Shown piece after piece: positions 1 to 6,310 of a stretch of DNA of 17,746 nt; position 1 is the stretch's first letter; the number at the start of each line of letters is the position of its first letter. A program made the translations under genes and the position numbers. This DNA comes from CAZXFG01 sp964640515 (GTDB lineage Bacteria > Patescibacteriota > Patescibacteriia > Magasanikbacterales > GWA2-37-8), in contig CAZXFG010000010.1 of NCBI GenBank assembly GCA_964640515.1, forward strand, positions 1 to 17,746, given 5' to 3'. The notes below the pieces were generated by a model that saw only the letters and a program-made list of their open reading frames with translations, had not been told where the DNA came from and searched no databases.

Positions 1-48
1 CACACCTTGACAGGGAGCGACAAGAAAGATATAATGGCTGGTTCCTAA
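1..48 (+). CDS. C-terminal tail of an upstream gene (partial, uncertain)
   Basis: Frame 1 is open from the window edge to a TAA at 46-48 and would encode a tail ending DKKDIMAGS. It stops 5 nt before the ATG of the DHH phosphoesterase, as expected for an upstream co-transcribed gene. Only 15 codons are visible and frame 3 is also open here, so coding status is unproven and no function can be given. Confidence 0.3.
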   Translation, partial: HTLTGSDKKDIMAGS

Positions 49-53
49 TTATT

Positions 54-1013
54 ATGCGTCATTTAAGCCAACAACTGCATACCCGAATCCAAGGGGCCGA
101 ACGCCCAGTTTTGGTTATCCACCAAAATCCGGATGGCGATGCTTTAGGCGCGGCTTCAGCTTTGCAAGAATATATTTTATCTTTGAACAAATCCAGCATC
201 ATTTTTAGTTCTACTCCGGTGTCTCCCAAATTTGCTTTCCTGCCTCATGCGGCGACTATCTCCAACGACACTCAAATTTTCAAAGATATTTCCCCAGACC
301 TGATTATTGTCCTGGATTCCGGCGATTTACATTATGCCGGCATTGCCAAACTGGTCGCCGGTCAAGAACATAAAATCGTAAACATTGATCATCATCCGAC
401 CAATAGCCTCTATGGCATTCTGAATCTAGTCCAATCCACGGCTTCTTCCACCAGCGAAATTGTCTATAACTTTTTCAAACATAATAACATTCGTCTCAAT
501 CATCGCATGGCTACCGCCCTACTGACCGGCATTATTACGGACACCGATAGCTTTACCAACGCGGCCGCTTCCATAAACTCCTTTATGATTAGCAGTGAAT
601 TAATCCGCGCCGGCGGCAATTTGAATCAAATCAATCAATGGGTGACAAAAAATAAAACCATCAATACTTTGCGTTTGTGGGGCGCGGTGCTTTCCCGCTT
701 GAAAAAAATGGAGCAAGCCGAGATCACCTACACCTACATCACCCAAGCTGATTTAAAGCAATATGAAGTATCAGAAAGTGAATCCGAAGGCCTGGCTAAT
801 TTTCTGAATAACTTGGACTACGAAGGTGCTTGCCTCATCCTCAAAGAAACGGCCGAGGGAAAATACAAAGGCAGTTTCCGCACCACGCATGATAATATGG
901 ATATGGCATCCTGGGCCAAGCGTCTGGGCGGAGGCGGACACAGAAAAGCGGCTGGTTTTACGGCCGATGGCCCATTGGAAGAATTGCTCAAGAAAATTTT
1001 GACGCTTCAATAA
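54..1013 (+). CDS. nrnA: DHH/DHHA1 phosphoesterase, NrnA-like (oligoribonuclease / pAp phosphatase)
   Basis: This 319-aa protein has the DHH-family metal motifs in order: HQNPDGDALG (residues 23-32), VLDSGD with D88, IDHH (111-114) and GIITDTDSF (159-167). The C-terminal DHHA1 substrate-binding motif GGGGHRKAAGF is at 292-302. Family knowledge: such enzymes use two Mn ions to degrade 2-5 nt RNAs and to dephosphorylate 3'-phosphoadenosine 5'-phosphate; some members instead cleave cyclic dinucleotides. Length matches stand-alone NrnA, and no CBS, GGDEF or membrane parts are present. ATG 54 gives the usual N-terminus just before the first motif. The frame stays open to the window edge without another ATG, and no Shine-Dalgarno is seen. 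The last codons contain the clpP promoter. Confidence 0.93.
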   Translation: MRHLSQQLHTRIQGAERPVLVIHQNPDGDALGAASALQEYILSLNKSSIIFSSTPVSPKFAFLPHAATISNDTQIFKDISPDLIIVLDSGDLHYAGIAKLVAGQEHKIVNIDHHPTNSLYGILNLVQSTASSTSEIVYNFFKHNNIRLNHRMATALLTGIITDTDSFTNAAASINSFMISSELIRAGGNLNQINQWVTKNKTINTLRLWGAVLSRLKKMEQAEITYTYITQADLKQYEVSESESEGLANFLNNLDYEGACLILKETAEGKYKGSFRTTHDNMDMASWAKRLGGGGHRKAAGFTADGPLEELLKKILTLQ

Positions 1014-1027
1014 AAACAATATATAAT
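999..1027 (+). promoter_or_regulatory. clpP promoter
   Basis: TTGACG (999-1004), a 17-nt spacer and TATAAT (1022-1027) form a near-consensus sigma70 promoter. Its -35 lies inside the last codons of the upstream DHH gene. The predicted start, near 1034, gives a leader of about 120 nt that contains the folded repeat before the clpP ATG. Confidence 0.8.
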
Positions 1028-1031
1028 ACTC

Positions 1032-1129
1032 GTCATTGCGAGGAGTGAGATCCCTCACTTCGTTGCGGGACATGCTCCGCAATCTTTCTGAATAGAGATT
1101 GCCACGCCCCTAAAAGGGCTCGCAATGAC
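1032..1129. repeat. REP-like compound palindrome in the clpP leader
   Basis: The ends are an 11-bp perfect inverted repeat, GTCATTGCGAG (1032-1042) and CTCGCAATGAC (1119-1129). Between them are further arms: GTGAG/CTCAC (1045-1058), GCAATCT (1079-1085)/AGATTGC (1096-1102) and GCCC/GGGC around 1106-1119. The whole can fold into a multi-armed structure. Similar GTCATTGCGAG...CTCGCAATGAC intergenic repeats are known as dispersed palindromes in many bacterial genomes. No transposase is present, so if mobile it would be non-autonomous. Only one copy lies in this window. Confidence 0.75.
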
Positions 1130-1154
1130 AGTTTAACAACATTAATCAAAATAC

Positions 1155-1742
1155 ATGCAAAATCAAATCCTCATCCCTACGGTCATTGAAAAATCTAACT
1201 TTGGCGAACGGGCCTATGACATCTACTCCCGTTTGCTGATTGACCGCATTATTTTCTTAGGCACGACCATTGACGACCATGTGGCCAATATTGTTATCGC
1301 CCAGCTGTTATTCTTAGACAATCAAAATCCGGAAAAAGACATCAAACTCTATATCAACTCCCCGGGCGGTTCAGTCACTTCGGGTATGGCCATTTACGAT
1401 ACCATGCAATACATTAAAGCTGATGTCTCTACCATTTGTATCGGTATGGCCGCCAGCATGTCTGCGGTATTATTGGCCTCGGGCGCCAAAGGCAAACGCT
1501 TTGCCCTGCCTAATGCCGAGGTCATGATCCACCAGGTGATGGGAGGCATGGAAGGACAGGCTTCGGACATCAAAATTCACGCCGAACGCATTTTGCACTT
1601 GAAAGACCGTTTAAATCAAATTTTGGTCAAACACACGGGTAAAGAACTGCCAACCATTGAAAAAGACACGGACCGCGACTATTTTATGACCGCCGGTGAA
1701 GCCAAAAATTACGGAATTGTGGACAAAATCATTGAAAAGTAA
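1155..1742 (+). CDS. clpP: ATP-dependent Clp protease proteolytic subunit ClpP
   Basis: This 195-aa protein is a full-length ClpP, the serine peptidase that forms a 14-subunit barrel fed with unfolded substrate by ClpX or ClpA/C. The N-terminus has IPTVIEK and GERAYDIYSRLL, typical of the mature axial loop without a long propeptide. The catalytic triad follows by alignment with well-studied ClpPs: S101 in GMAASMSAV, H126 in MIHQ and D175 in DTDRDYF. The NSPGG oxyanion motif is at 68-72. Transcription probably starts near 1034 from the promoter at 999-1027. There is no clear Shine-Dalgarno before ATG 1155. A strong terminator follows at 1770-1801, so the gene is likely monocistronic. No Clp ATPase gene is in the window. 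Confidence 0.97.
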   Translation: MQNQILIPTVIEKSNFGERAYDIYSRLLIDRIIFLGTTIDDHVANIVIAQLLFLDNQNPEKDIKLYINSPGGSVTSGMAIYDTMQYIKADVSTICIGMAASMSAVLLASGAKGKRFALPNAEVMIHQVMGGMEGQASDIKIHAERILHLKDRLNQILVKHTGKELPTIEKDTDRDYFMTAGEAKNYGIVDKIIEK

Positions 1743-1769
1743 CCATTTTTAACGGCTAATATCTCCTTT

Positions 1770-1801
1770 CCACCTCGATGTATACCGGGGTGGATTTTTT
1801 T
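1770..1801 (+). terminator. clpP intrinsic terminator
   Basis: CCACCTCG (1770-1777) pairs with CGGGGTGG (1786-1793), including one G-U pair, around an 8-nt loop. ATTTTTTT follows directly. It lies 28 nt after the clpP stop. Confidence 0.9.
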
Positions 1802-1832
1802 GGCTTAAACAAAGCAAAAAGAGCCAACTGCC

Positions 1833-1861
1833 TTGACAAAAACCTGAATTTCTGCTATAAT
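1833..1861 (+). promoter_or_regulatory. Consensus promoter of the structured RNA
   Basis: A perfect TTGACA (1833-1838), a 17-nt spacer and a perfect TATAAT (1856-1861) make this the best promoter in the window. A 14-bp palindrome, AGTTCAATTGAACT (1866-1879), sits exactly at the expected transcription start and may be an operator or a 5'-end hairpin. Confidence 0.88.
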
Positions 1862-1867
1862 ATATAG

Positions 1868-2096
1868 TTCAATTGAACTCCAACACCCCTTGGTTTGGGA
1901 TACGGATGCGTGCAGTCTACGATGCTTTTAGTCTGTACTAACCCGTATCCAGACAAGCATGGGGATGTGTTGATGGGTCAGAACGGCTCCGGCTATTCTA
2001 TTTCATTAACACATCTTCTTGGGTACGGTTTAAGGGGGGACTAAAAACCCCCGAAAAACAAAAACCCCCTGGTCATTCGACCGGGGGGATTTTTTT
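1868..2096 (+). ncRNA. Structured non-coding RNA, family not recognised, about 230 nt
   Basis: The transcript runs from a consensus promoter to a strong terminator, and no credible ORF is inside. Fold A is a long rod. CAACAC (1881-1886) pairs with GTGTTG (1967-1972), CTTG with CAAG, GGATACGG (1898-1905) with CCGTATCC (1943-1950), and GTGCAG with CTGTAC inside that. Fold B reuses the same 3' arms: CCGTATCC pairs with GGGTACGG (2021-2028), enclosing GATGTGTT (1964-1971) paired with AACACATC (2008-2015). A G6 run (2034-2039) and C5 run (2048-2052) form a further hairpin before the terminator. I see no SRP GGAA/AGCA core, tmRNA tRNA-like end or RNase P core. 6S RNA or a riboswitch-like RNA remains possible. 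No + strand gene follows, so it is probably a free-standing RNA. Confidence 0.72.
2065..2096. terminator. Bidirectional terminator between the ncRNA and vanW
   Basis: CCCCCTGGTC (2065-2074) pairs with GACCGGGGGG (2079-2088), a 10-bp stem with a 4-nt loop. On the + strand a run of seven T follows (2090-2096). On the - strand the same stem is followed by TTTTTGTTTTT, so it can also end the hsp20-vanW transcript, whose last stop is at 2104. Confidence 0.92.
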
Positions 2097-2103
2097 ATCT
2101 ATT

Positions 2104-4074
2104 CTAAATCTCCGGAGAAAGCGCTTCCTCGCCTGTGGAGTCTGAAACAGCACCCACTTCCCCGCTCTCAATCGGGCAACTCTTTCCAACCGGACAAGTG
2201 CTATCCAGCGCTTTGCCAATCCGGCAAATTTCCGGCAAAGGGCGATAATAACTATCAAAAACTCTTTTAATTTCTTCCCCGGCCGGAGTAATGCGAGTGT
2301 AAATAAAACTGGCTGACGCTCCCACATAGGACTCCTGGCATTCTTTTACTCCCGGTTTTAAATTATCCACCTCTATTTCCTGTTTTTTCCCAGCCGGAAT
2401 CCATCTTTTAACCAATGGATGCGAATACCACCCCTCGCGCCCGTCAGGAGACCCCCACAGAGTAAAAGTCAATAATTGTTTTTTGTAATCCACTTCGGTC
2501 TGCAGTAATAAATAATTACCCGTATCATTTAAAAATTTTAAATCTAAAATCGGATCATAAACCGTAGCGTCAGTCCCGGGATTTCTGTTTACCGGATCCA
2601 GATAATAACTCACCACCAAAGAATGATTGCGTCTTTCCGTAATATCCATGCCGGCATTCATGGCCATGCGGAAAAGCGTGGTTCCAATCTGGCACATGCC
2701 GCCGCCTACTTCCTTTTTAATTTCAGTACCCTTAATCACTAACTCGGGCAAATAACCGTTTTTCTCGGTAAAAGGACCGGCTGATTTTAAAGTGGAAAAT
2801 TCTTCTTCCGGTTTAATAATAATCCCGTTTAATAATTTCACCGCGTGCGTGATATTTTTAATGCGATTGGTATGACTGCCGTAAAAAGTAGAGGTGCCGG
2901 AACCGATAATATCGGTAATCCCCAAATCGTTAATCTCGGACAATTTAATTTCCGATTCTATAATATTAGTGGATAAGCTGATGGTTTTACTGACCACGGC
3001 AGGATGATAATTCCTTTCAATAAAAGCCCTGTTTAACTCCTGATAAGTTTTATCCACATCCAAGGCCACTCCCGAACGGCTGGATTGGAATTCCTTGGCT
3101 TTGCCGTTTTCCATGATGAATTTCGCGTCTTCAGCCGGCCTCTCTACCTCCTTTTTCAAACCCTCTAAATATATCCCGACCGCTTCAGCCGATAGCCCAA
3201 AAACAAAACTATCGCCTTCTTTCTGCACTTCCAACCAGCTGGAATAAACATGAGAAGGAATCTTCCAATCTTTTCTGGCCTGGGTCTGGCTGTCAATATA
3301 GTTCAAATTGATATCGCCGTAAGAAAAAAGGATAGGCAATTCTTTTCGCGCGTCCGGCAAATCCTTGGTAGTAATGGTCGGTTCCACCACTTCAGCGGCC
3401 GCGGTCACGGGCACAAAATTCAGACTGGATATATTGCGGATAATTTCCCCCAATAGCGCGTTATAATCAAAAACTACACCGGTCTTTTCCGCCACAGTTT
3501 CATAATCCAAAGGCGATAAACTAACCACCCGGATAGTAGCGTTATTAGGCACTGTCCCGTAGTCATCCAATTTTTCCTGTAAAATTTTTAATAAATTCTC
3601 CTGGTCCACTACCACTACGGCTGGAACGCGCCGGCCAAACAAACGAAAATGCAAAGGCCGATAAACATTGTACAGCCAATTTCCATCGCGCCCGGCCAGC
3701 ACCGCCTCCTTCAGAGTGGCTTCCGTGTCCAGTTTGATTAATTCTATGGCATTATCCGGATTAACGCTGGAAGCCAAATCCACACTGACTTCTTTCTGGC
3801 TGTCGGCTAAAATAACGGTGAGATTATATTTAAATAGTTTATTATTAAAATTTTCCAAAATATTCCGCACTTCATTAAAATCCAAAGCTCCCACATATTG
3901 CGAATCAATATACACCCCGGGATAAATCTTCCCTTCATAAGCTTGCAAATACCCAATCATGCCTACGGCCGCGCCAATCACTAAAACCGAAAACAAACCC
4001 GCGGCATAGAGGGTCAAATGGCGTAATTTTATCTTTTTTTCGGCTAACGGATTTTTATTTTCCAATAAAGTCAT
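2104..4074 (-). CDS. VanW family membrane-anchored cell-wall protein
   Basis: The 656-aa protein has a short basic N-terminus, one transmembrane segment at about 21-43, then a long extracellular part. Residues from about 45 to 370 look like repeated alpha/beta modules of the putative peptidoglycan-binding type often found before VanW domains. The VanW domain covers about 380-540, with GGGMCQIGTT (457-466) and ITERRNHS (478-485). The VanW family takes its name from the vancomycin-resistance cluster, but its biochemical role is not established, and resistance should not be inferred here. The C-terminal 80 residues include several cysteines (around 617, 627 and 633) and an acidic low-complexity tail. 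ATG 4074 lies 1 nt after the hsp20 stop, so the two are an operon, ended by the terminator at 2065-2096. Confidence 0.9.
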   Translation of the reverse strand: MTLLENKNPLAEKKIKLRHLTLYAAGLFSVLVIGAAVGMIGYLQAYEGKIYPGVYIDSQYVGALDFNEVRNILENFNNKLFKYNLTVILADSQKEVSVDLASSVNPDNAIELIKLDTEATLKEAVLAGRDGNWLYNVYRPLHFRLFGRRVPAVVVVDQENLLKILQEKLDDYGTVPNNATIRVVSLSPLDYETVAEKTGVVFDYNALLGEIIRNISSLNFVPVTAAAEVVEPTITTKDLPDARKELPILFSYGDINLNYIDSQTQARKDWKIPSHVYSSWLEVQKEGDSFVFGLSAEAVGIYLEGLKKEVERPAEDAKFIMENGKAKEFQSSRSGVALDVDKTYQELNRAFIERNYHPAVVSKTISLSTNIIESEIKLSEINDLGITDIIGSGTSTFYGSHTNRIKNITHAVKLLNGIIIKPEEEFSTLKSAGPFTEKNGYLPELVIKGTEIKKEVGGGMCQIGTTLFRMAMNAGMDITERRNHSLVVSYYLDPVNRNPGTDATVYDPILDLKFLNDTGNYLLLQTEVDYKKQLLTFTLWGSPDGREGWYSHPLVKRWIPAGKKQEIEVDNLKPGVKECQESYVGASASFIYTRITPAGEEIKRVFDSYYRPLPEICRIGKALDSTCPVGKSCPIESGEVGAVSDSTGEEALSPEI

Positions 4075-4075
4075 A

Positions 4076-4528
4076 CTACTCTTCCACGACCATGATCGGG
4101 ATATTAGAATTAGTGGCCAAAGCTTTGGGCAGACGGATGGTCAAGACGCCATGGCGATATTCAGCCTGGGCCAGTTCGGCTTTGACATCCACGGGCAAAA
4201 CTACGGTGCGGGAAAATTTTCCCCAATAACATTCATGATGAAAAAAATGCGCGTCATCCGGCACGGGCGAATAACGCTCGCCCCGGATGGTCAATAAATC
4301 ATTATGCAGATGCAATTCAAAATTTTGCGGAGGCGTGCCAGCCATGGGAGCGGTGATAATCAGCTCTTCCGGCGTTTCAGCCACATCCACGGTCAATTTT
4401 CCTTCATCATCATGCCCGGCCCACTCATCAGTCTGCTGTTGTAAAGACTCAAAAAACAAACCGTCGTTTTCCAACTGTTCTCCGACGCCAATGGGTAGTG
4501 AAACTATTTGCTCTTTTGATTCAAGCAT
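4076..4528 (-). CDS. Hsp20 / alpha-crystallin small heat-shock protein
   Basis: This 150-aa protein has a variable N-terminus and an alpha-crystallin domain from about 43 to 145. Visible family features are the beta strands VDVAETPEELIITAPMAG, the strand LLTIRGERY, the GKFSRTVVLP stretch and the conserved GVLTIRLPK near the end. Small heat-shock proteins form oligomers that hold unfolding proteins in a refoldable state without ATP. It is the first gene of a two-gene unit with vanW. Its promoter (TTGTAT-17-TATAAT, 4550-4578) carries an inverted repeat in the spacer. The expected leader is only about 15 nt and lacks a Shine-Dalgarno. Confidence 0.93.
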   Translation of the reverse strand: MLESKEQIVSLPIGVGEQLENDGLFFESLQQQTDEWAGHDDEGKLTVDVAETPEELIITAPMAGTPPQNFELHLHNDLLTIRGERYSPVPDDAHFFHHECYWGKFSRTVVLPVDVKAELAQAEYRHGVLTIRLPKALATNSNIPIMVVEE

Positions 4529-4549
4529 GTTTTTGGCTTTAATACCAAC

Positions 4550-4578
4550 ATTATACCAACTTTTGTTGGATTATACAA
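4550..4578 (-). promoter_or_regulatory. hsp20 promoter with spacer inverted repeat
   Basis: On the - strand, TTGTAT (4578-4573) and TATAAT (4555-4550) are separated by 17 nt. The spacer consists mostly of CCAAC-N4-GTTGG (4556-4569), a perfect inverted repeat. It could be an operator covering the promoter. The -35 is weak, which would fit a regulated promoter. Confidence 0.65.
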
Positions 4579-4598
4579 TAAAAGCCCTTAACGGGCTA
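4575..4598 (-). terminator. Weak terminator of the small membrane protein gene
   Basis: AGCCC and GGGCT (4583-4587 and 4593-4597) form a 5-bp stem with a 5-nt loop that overlaps the stop codon at 4596-4598. On the - strand it is followed by TTTATTG. The short stem and broken T run make it modest. Confidence 0.5.
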
Positions 4599-4862
4599 AA
4601 TCTTTTTCTCTTTCAACAAATTGCAAACAGCGGCCAATACCCAACCAACCGCATAACCGACGATAAAGGTGAAGACTACAAGCAACAGGGCATGTCCCCA
4701 ACGAAAACCAATTATAGAATAAGTAAGCTGGATGTGATGCAAAGATAAAATCTTATCCATCATGGGCTTTGCTAAATTCAAACCAATCAAAATCATCCAT
4801 AACAAATGAGCGACACCCATAAGAATGCCTCCGGTGAGGCCGAATAATTTTTTGTTAACCAT
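4596..4862 (-). CDS. Small two-helix membrane protein, holin-like
   Basis: With the ATG at 4862 the product has 88 residues. This start is chosen because AAGGAGGTG lies 6 nt upstream; the in-frame ATG at 4916 would overlap the promoter -10. Two hydrophobic segments are visible, about 7-30 and 56-80, joined by a loop with several histidines, and the tail is basic (LLKEKKI). The pattern resembles short two-helix proteins of Patescibacteria and archaea that are often auto-annotated as bacteriophage holin, but no lysis role is shown. There are no phage genes nearby. It is probably transcribed alone, from the -10 at 4905-4910 to the terminator at 4575-4598. Confidence 0.78.
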   Translation of the reverse strand: MVNKKLFGLTGGILMGVAHLLWMILIGLNLAKPMMDKILSLHHIQLTYSIIGFRWGHALLLVVFTFIVGYAVGWVLAAVCNLLKEKKI

Positions 4863-4904
4863 ATTTTTCACCTCCTTTCCTGTAGAGAAGATACTCTTAT
4901 GGCT

Positions 4905-4933
4905 ATTATACAACAAACTGATATCAGAAGGAA
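4905..4933 (-). promoter_or_regulatory. Possible promoter of the small membrane protein gene
   Basis: A TATAAT (4910-4905) lies about 43 nt upstream of the ATG. At 17-nt spacing the -35 is only TTCCTT (4933-4928), so this would be a weak or activated promoter. Two copies of a 10-bp palindrome lie just upstream at 4940-4977. Confidence 0.5.
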
Positions 4934-4939
4934 ATTGAT

Positions 4940-4977
4940 GGTGGCCACCCTATTGCTAATGCAACAAGGTGGCCACC
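4940..4977. repeat. Two copies of the palindrome GGTGGCCACC
   Basis: GGTGGCCACC occurs at 4940-4949 and 4968-4977, separated by 18 nt. Each is a perfect 10-bp palindrome, and together they can form one longer hairpin. They lie between the proC stop (5001) and the membrane-protein promoter. The site could be an operator pair for that promoter or a weak end-of-transcript hairpin for proC, though no T run follows. Confidence 0.7.
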
Positions 4978-5000
4978 GATGTGGCGAGTCATGGAAAAAC

Positions 5001-5813
5001 CTACTTACCTTTCCCGTTCAGCAAGTGCCCGACCTTGTTCAGCGTGGCCGCGATGACCTTCTCCATGATGCCGCGCGCTCCGCATTCTTCCAACACTTTA
5101 ACACCCTCCTCTGTAGCTCCACCTTTGGAAGTAATGGCCTTACGCAAATGTTCGAATTCTGCGGTGGGATTCTGCTCGGCCAGCACTGCCGTCCCTCGCA
5201 CCATCTGCACCATTAGCTCATGCAGACGATCCTTGGGGAATCTTTTTCCCGCCTTCTCTATCTCTTCCAGAAAGTAATAGAGAAAGGCCGGACCGCAGCC
5301 GAACAAAGCCGTGGCGCAAGCCAGGTCATCCTCATCAGTAGCGCGATACTCTTTGCCCAACTGACCCAGGAACTCAAGAACCTGCGCCTCATACTCCTTT
5401 TCCAGATCTCGGCAGTACCACACCGTAACGCCCTCACCATATTCAGCCGCCAGATTGGGCATGGTTCGCACTACCCGGTAATGTCGCAATCCCTTGGCCA
5501 GGGCGGACACGGTCGCGCCAGCCACCACAGAGATCACCAAGCACGACGGGAGCAATTTGCCACCCAATTCAGCATAGATCTCCGACAGGTTGACCGGCTT
5601 CACGGCCAAGACAACCACTTCCGCCTCCAGAGCCGCGTTATTGCCGATGGTAATGTTGGCCTGGGACAAAGTGGGATGCGCGAGCCAGCGCGCCCGAGCC
5701 TCTTCGGAATGCGCGGTCAGGGTGACATTCACTCCGCGTTTCACCAGTTGAATGGCCATAGCCGAACCCATCTTGCCGGCCCCGATGATGACGACCTCAT
5801 TTCGTTTTTCCAT
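5001..5813 (-). CDS. proC: Pyrroline-5-carboxylate reductase
   Basis: The 270-aa product begins MEKRNEVVIIGAGKMGS, with the Rossmann NAD(P) motif GAGKMG at 11-16. The start at 5813 follows AAGGAGG at good spacing; an upstream in-frame ATG (5849) would add 12 unlikely residues. Family motifs include VVRTMPNLAAEYGEG in the middle and the C-terminal KGGATEEGVKVLEE, which matches the substrate and dimer region of P5C reductases. The enzyme reduces 1-pyrroline-5-carboxylate to proline in the cytoplasm. No proA, proB or other proline genes are in the window. The codon use looks more GC-rich than that of the AT-rich genes at 6121-7861. The gene is flanked by intergenic DNA on both sides and is probably transcribed alone. 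Confidence 0.94.
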   Translation of the reverse strand: MEKRNEVVIIGAGKMGSAMAIQLVKRGVNVTLTAHSEEARARWLAHPTLSQANITIGNNAALEAEVVVLAVKPVNLSEIYAELGGKLLPSCLVISVVAGATVSALAKGLRHYRVVRTMPNLAAEYGEGVTVWYCRDLEKEYEAQVLEFLGQLGKEYRATDEDDLACATALFGCGPAFLYYFLEEIEKAGKRFPKDRLHELMVQMVRGTAVLAEQNPTAEFEHLRKAITSKGGATEEGVKVLEECGARGIMEKVIAATLNKVGHLLNGKGK

Positions 5814-5964
5814 GACTCTTCCTCCTTTTGTAAAAGAACAGATGCGCACCCGATATTGGCCGCTCTCTGATTTCTACTAAAAGAAGATAAAAATCACACA
5901 GTGGCCAACAACGGCAACTGCGGAGGTTGTGATTGAAGACTGTTTTTGAAAATAAAAATTTGAG

Positions 5965-6001
5965 TCATATAAAACAAAAACCGGCCTATTAATTGCCGGT
6001 T
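5965..6001 (-). terminator. Terminator after the dpnI segment
   Basis: AACCGGC and GCCGGTT (5979-5985 and 5995-6001) form a perfect 7-bp stem with a 9-nt loop. On the - strand it is followed by TTTTTGTTTTATAT. It fits the end of the dpnI transcript, whose last ORF stops at 6121. Confidence 0.75.
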
Positions 6002-6009
6002 ACATAAAC

Positions 6010-6035
6010 AAAAACACACGCGGTTTATGCAACCG
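6010..6035 (-). terminator. Possible second (tandem) terminator hairpin
   Basis: CGGTT (6021-6025) and AACCG (6031-6035) pair around a 5-nt loop. On the - strand a TTTTTGTTT run follows after about 6 nt, a poorer arrangement than the hairpin at 5965-6001. Confidence 0.35.
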
Positions 6036-6120
6036 GGTGGTTAGGCGGGAATAGATTAACTATTTGGTTGAGTTCCATAGTGTTTTTACTATATCACTGG
6101 CTCTGGCAGGTGTCAAATAT

Positions 6121-6306
6121 TTAAGACTTTGAATGGAATAAATATTCTAAATTCAAATTTTTTAGATTATAGACCTCAACTACAGTATCATCCTGCCATA
6201 CTTGTAAAATTTTTCCATCCCAATCTAAAAAATCAAAAGGTTCGGTAGTACTTTTAAAATACGAGTAAATCTTATCGTATTGAGATTGAAGAATTTTATA
6301 TCTCAT
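6121..6306 (-). CDS. Hypothetical 61-aa protein downstream of dpnI
   Basis: An ATG at 6306 lies 4 nt after the dpnI stop and opens a 61-codon frame, rich in Tyr, Phe, Asp and Leu, with a central DFLDWDGKILQVWQDD stretch. It has no membrane segment or cysteine motif. The frame opens earlier, at 6348, but that start lies inside dpnI. In Streptococcus pneumoniae the dpnI gene (dpnC) is followed by dpnD, of unknown role, but that protein is much longer and I see no clear likeness. Tight coupling and similar base composition support a real gene. Function unknown. Confidence 0.55.
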   Translation of the reverse strand: MRYKILQSQYDKIYSYFKSTTEPFDFLDWDGKILQVWQDDTVVEVYNLKNLNLEYLFHSKS

Positions 6307-6310
6307 AAAA

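Larger units (their letters stand above)
5850..6120. other. Intergenic region between proC and the dpnI segment
   Basis: No coding region is supported here. It holds two hairpins suited to terminate - strand transcription (entries at 5965-6001 and 6010-6035). The 5' side should contain the proC promoter, but I find no convincing -35/-10 pair. The stretch near 6080-6118 has only a weak + strand promoter-like match and nothing downstream for it to serve. Confidence 0.6.

Noticed and set aside
771..1082. 103-codon - strand ORF over the DHH gene end and the repeat
   Set aside because: Its N-terminal part is a translation of the REP-like palindrome and the rest is antisense to the DHHA1 domain; no family likeness.
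1868..2096. tmRNA, RNase P or SRP RNA as identity of the ncRNA
   Set aside because: No tRNA-like ends with CCA, no RNase P core motifs and no SRP GGAA/AGCA internal loop are present.
4287..4748. 153-codon + strand ORF opposite hsp20
   Set aside because: Ser/Cys-rich shadow frame antisense to hsp20, crossing its promoter; no domain visible.
6060..6118. + strand promoter-like TTGAGT...TATATC
   Set aside because: Both hexamers are weak, the spacer is 16 nt, and no + strand gene or terminator follows.
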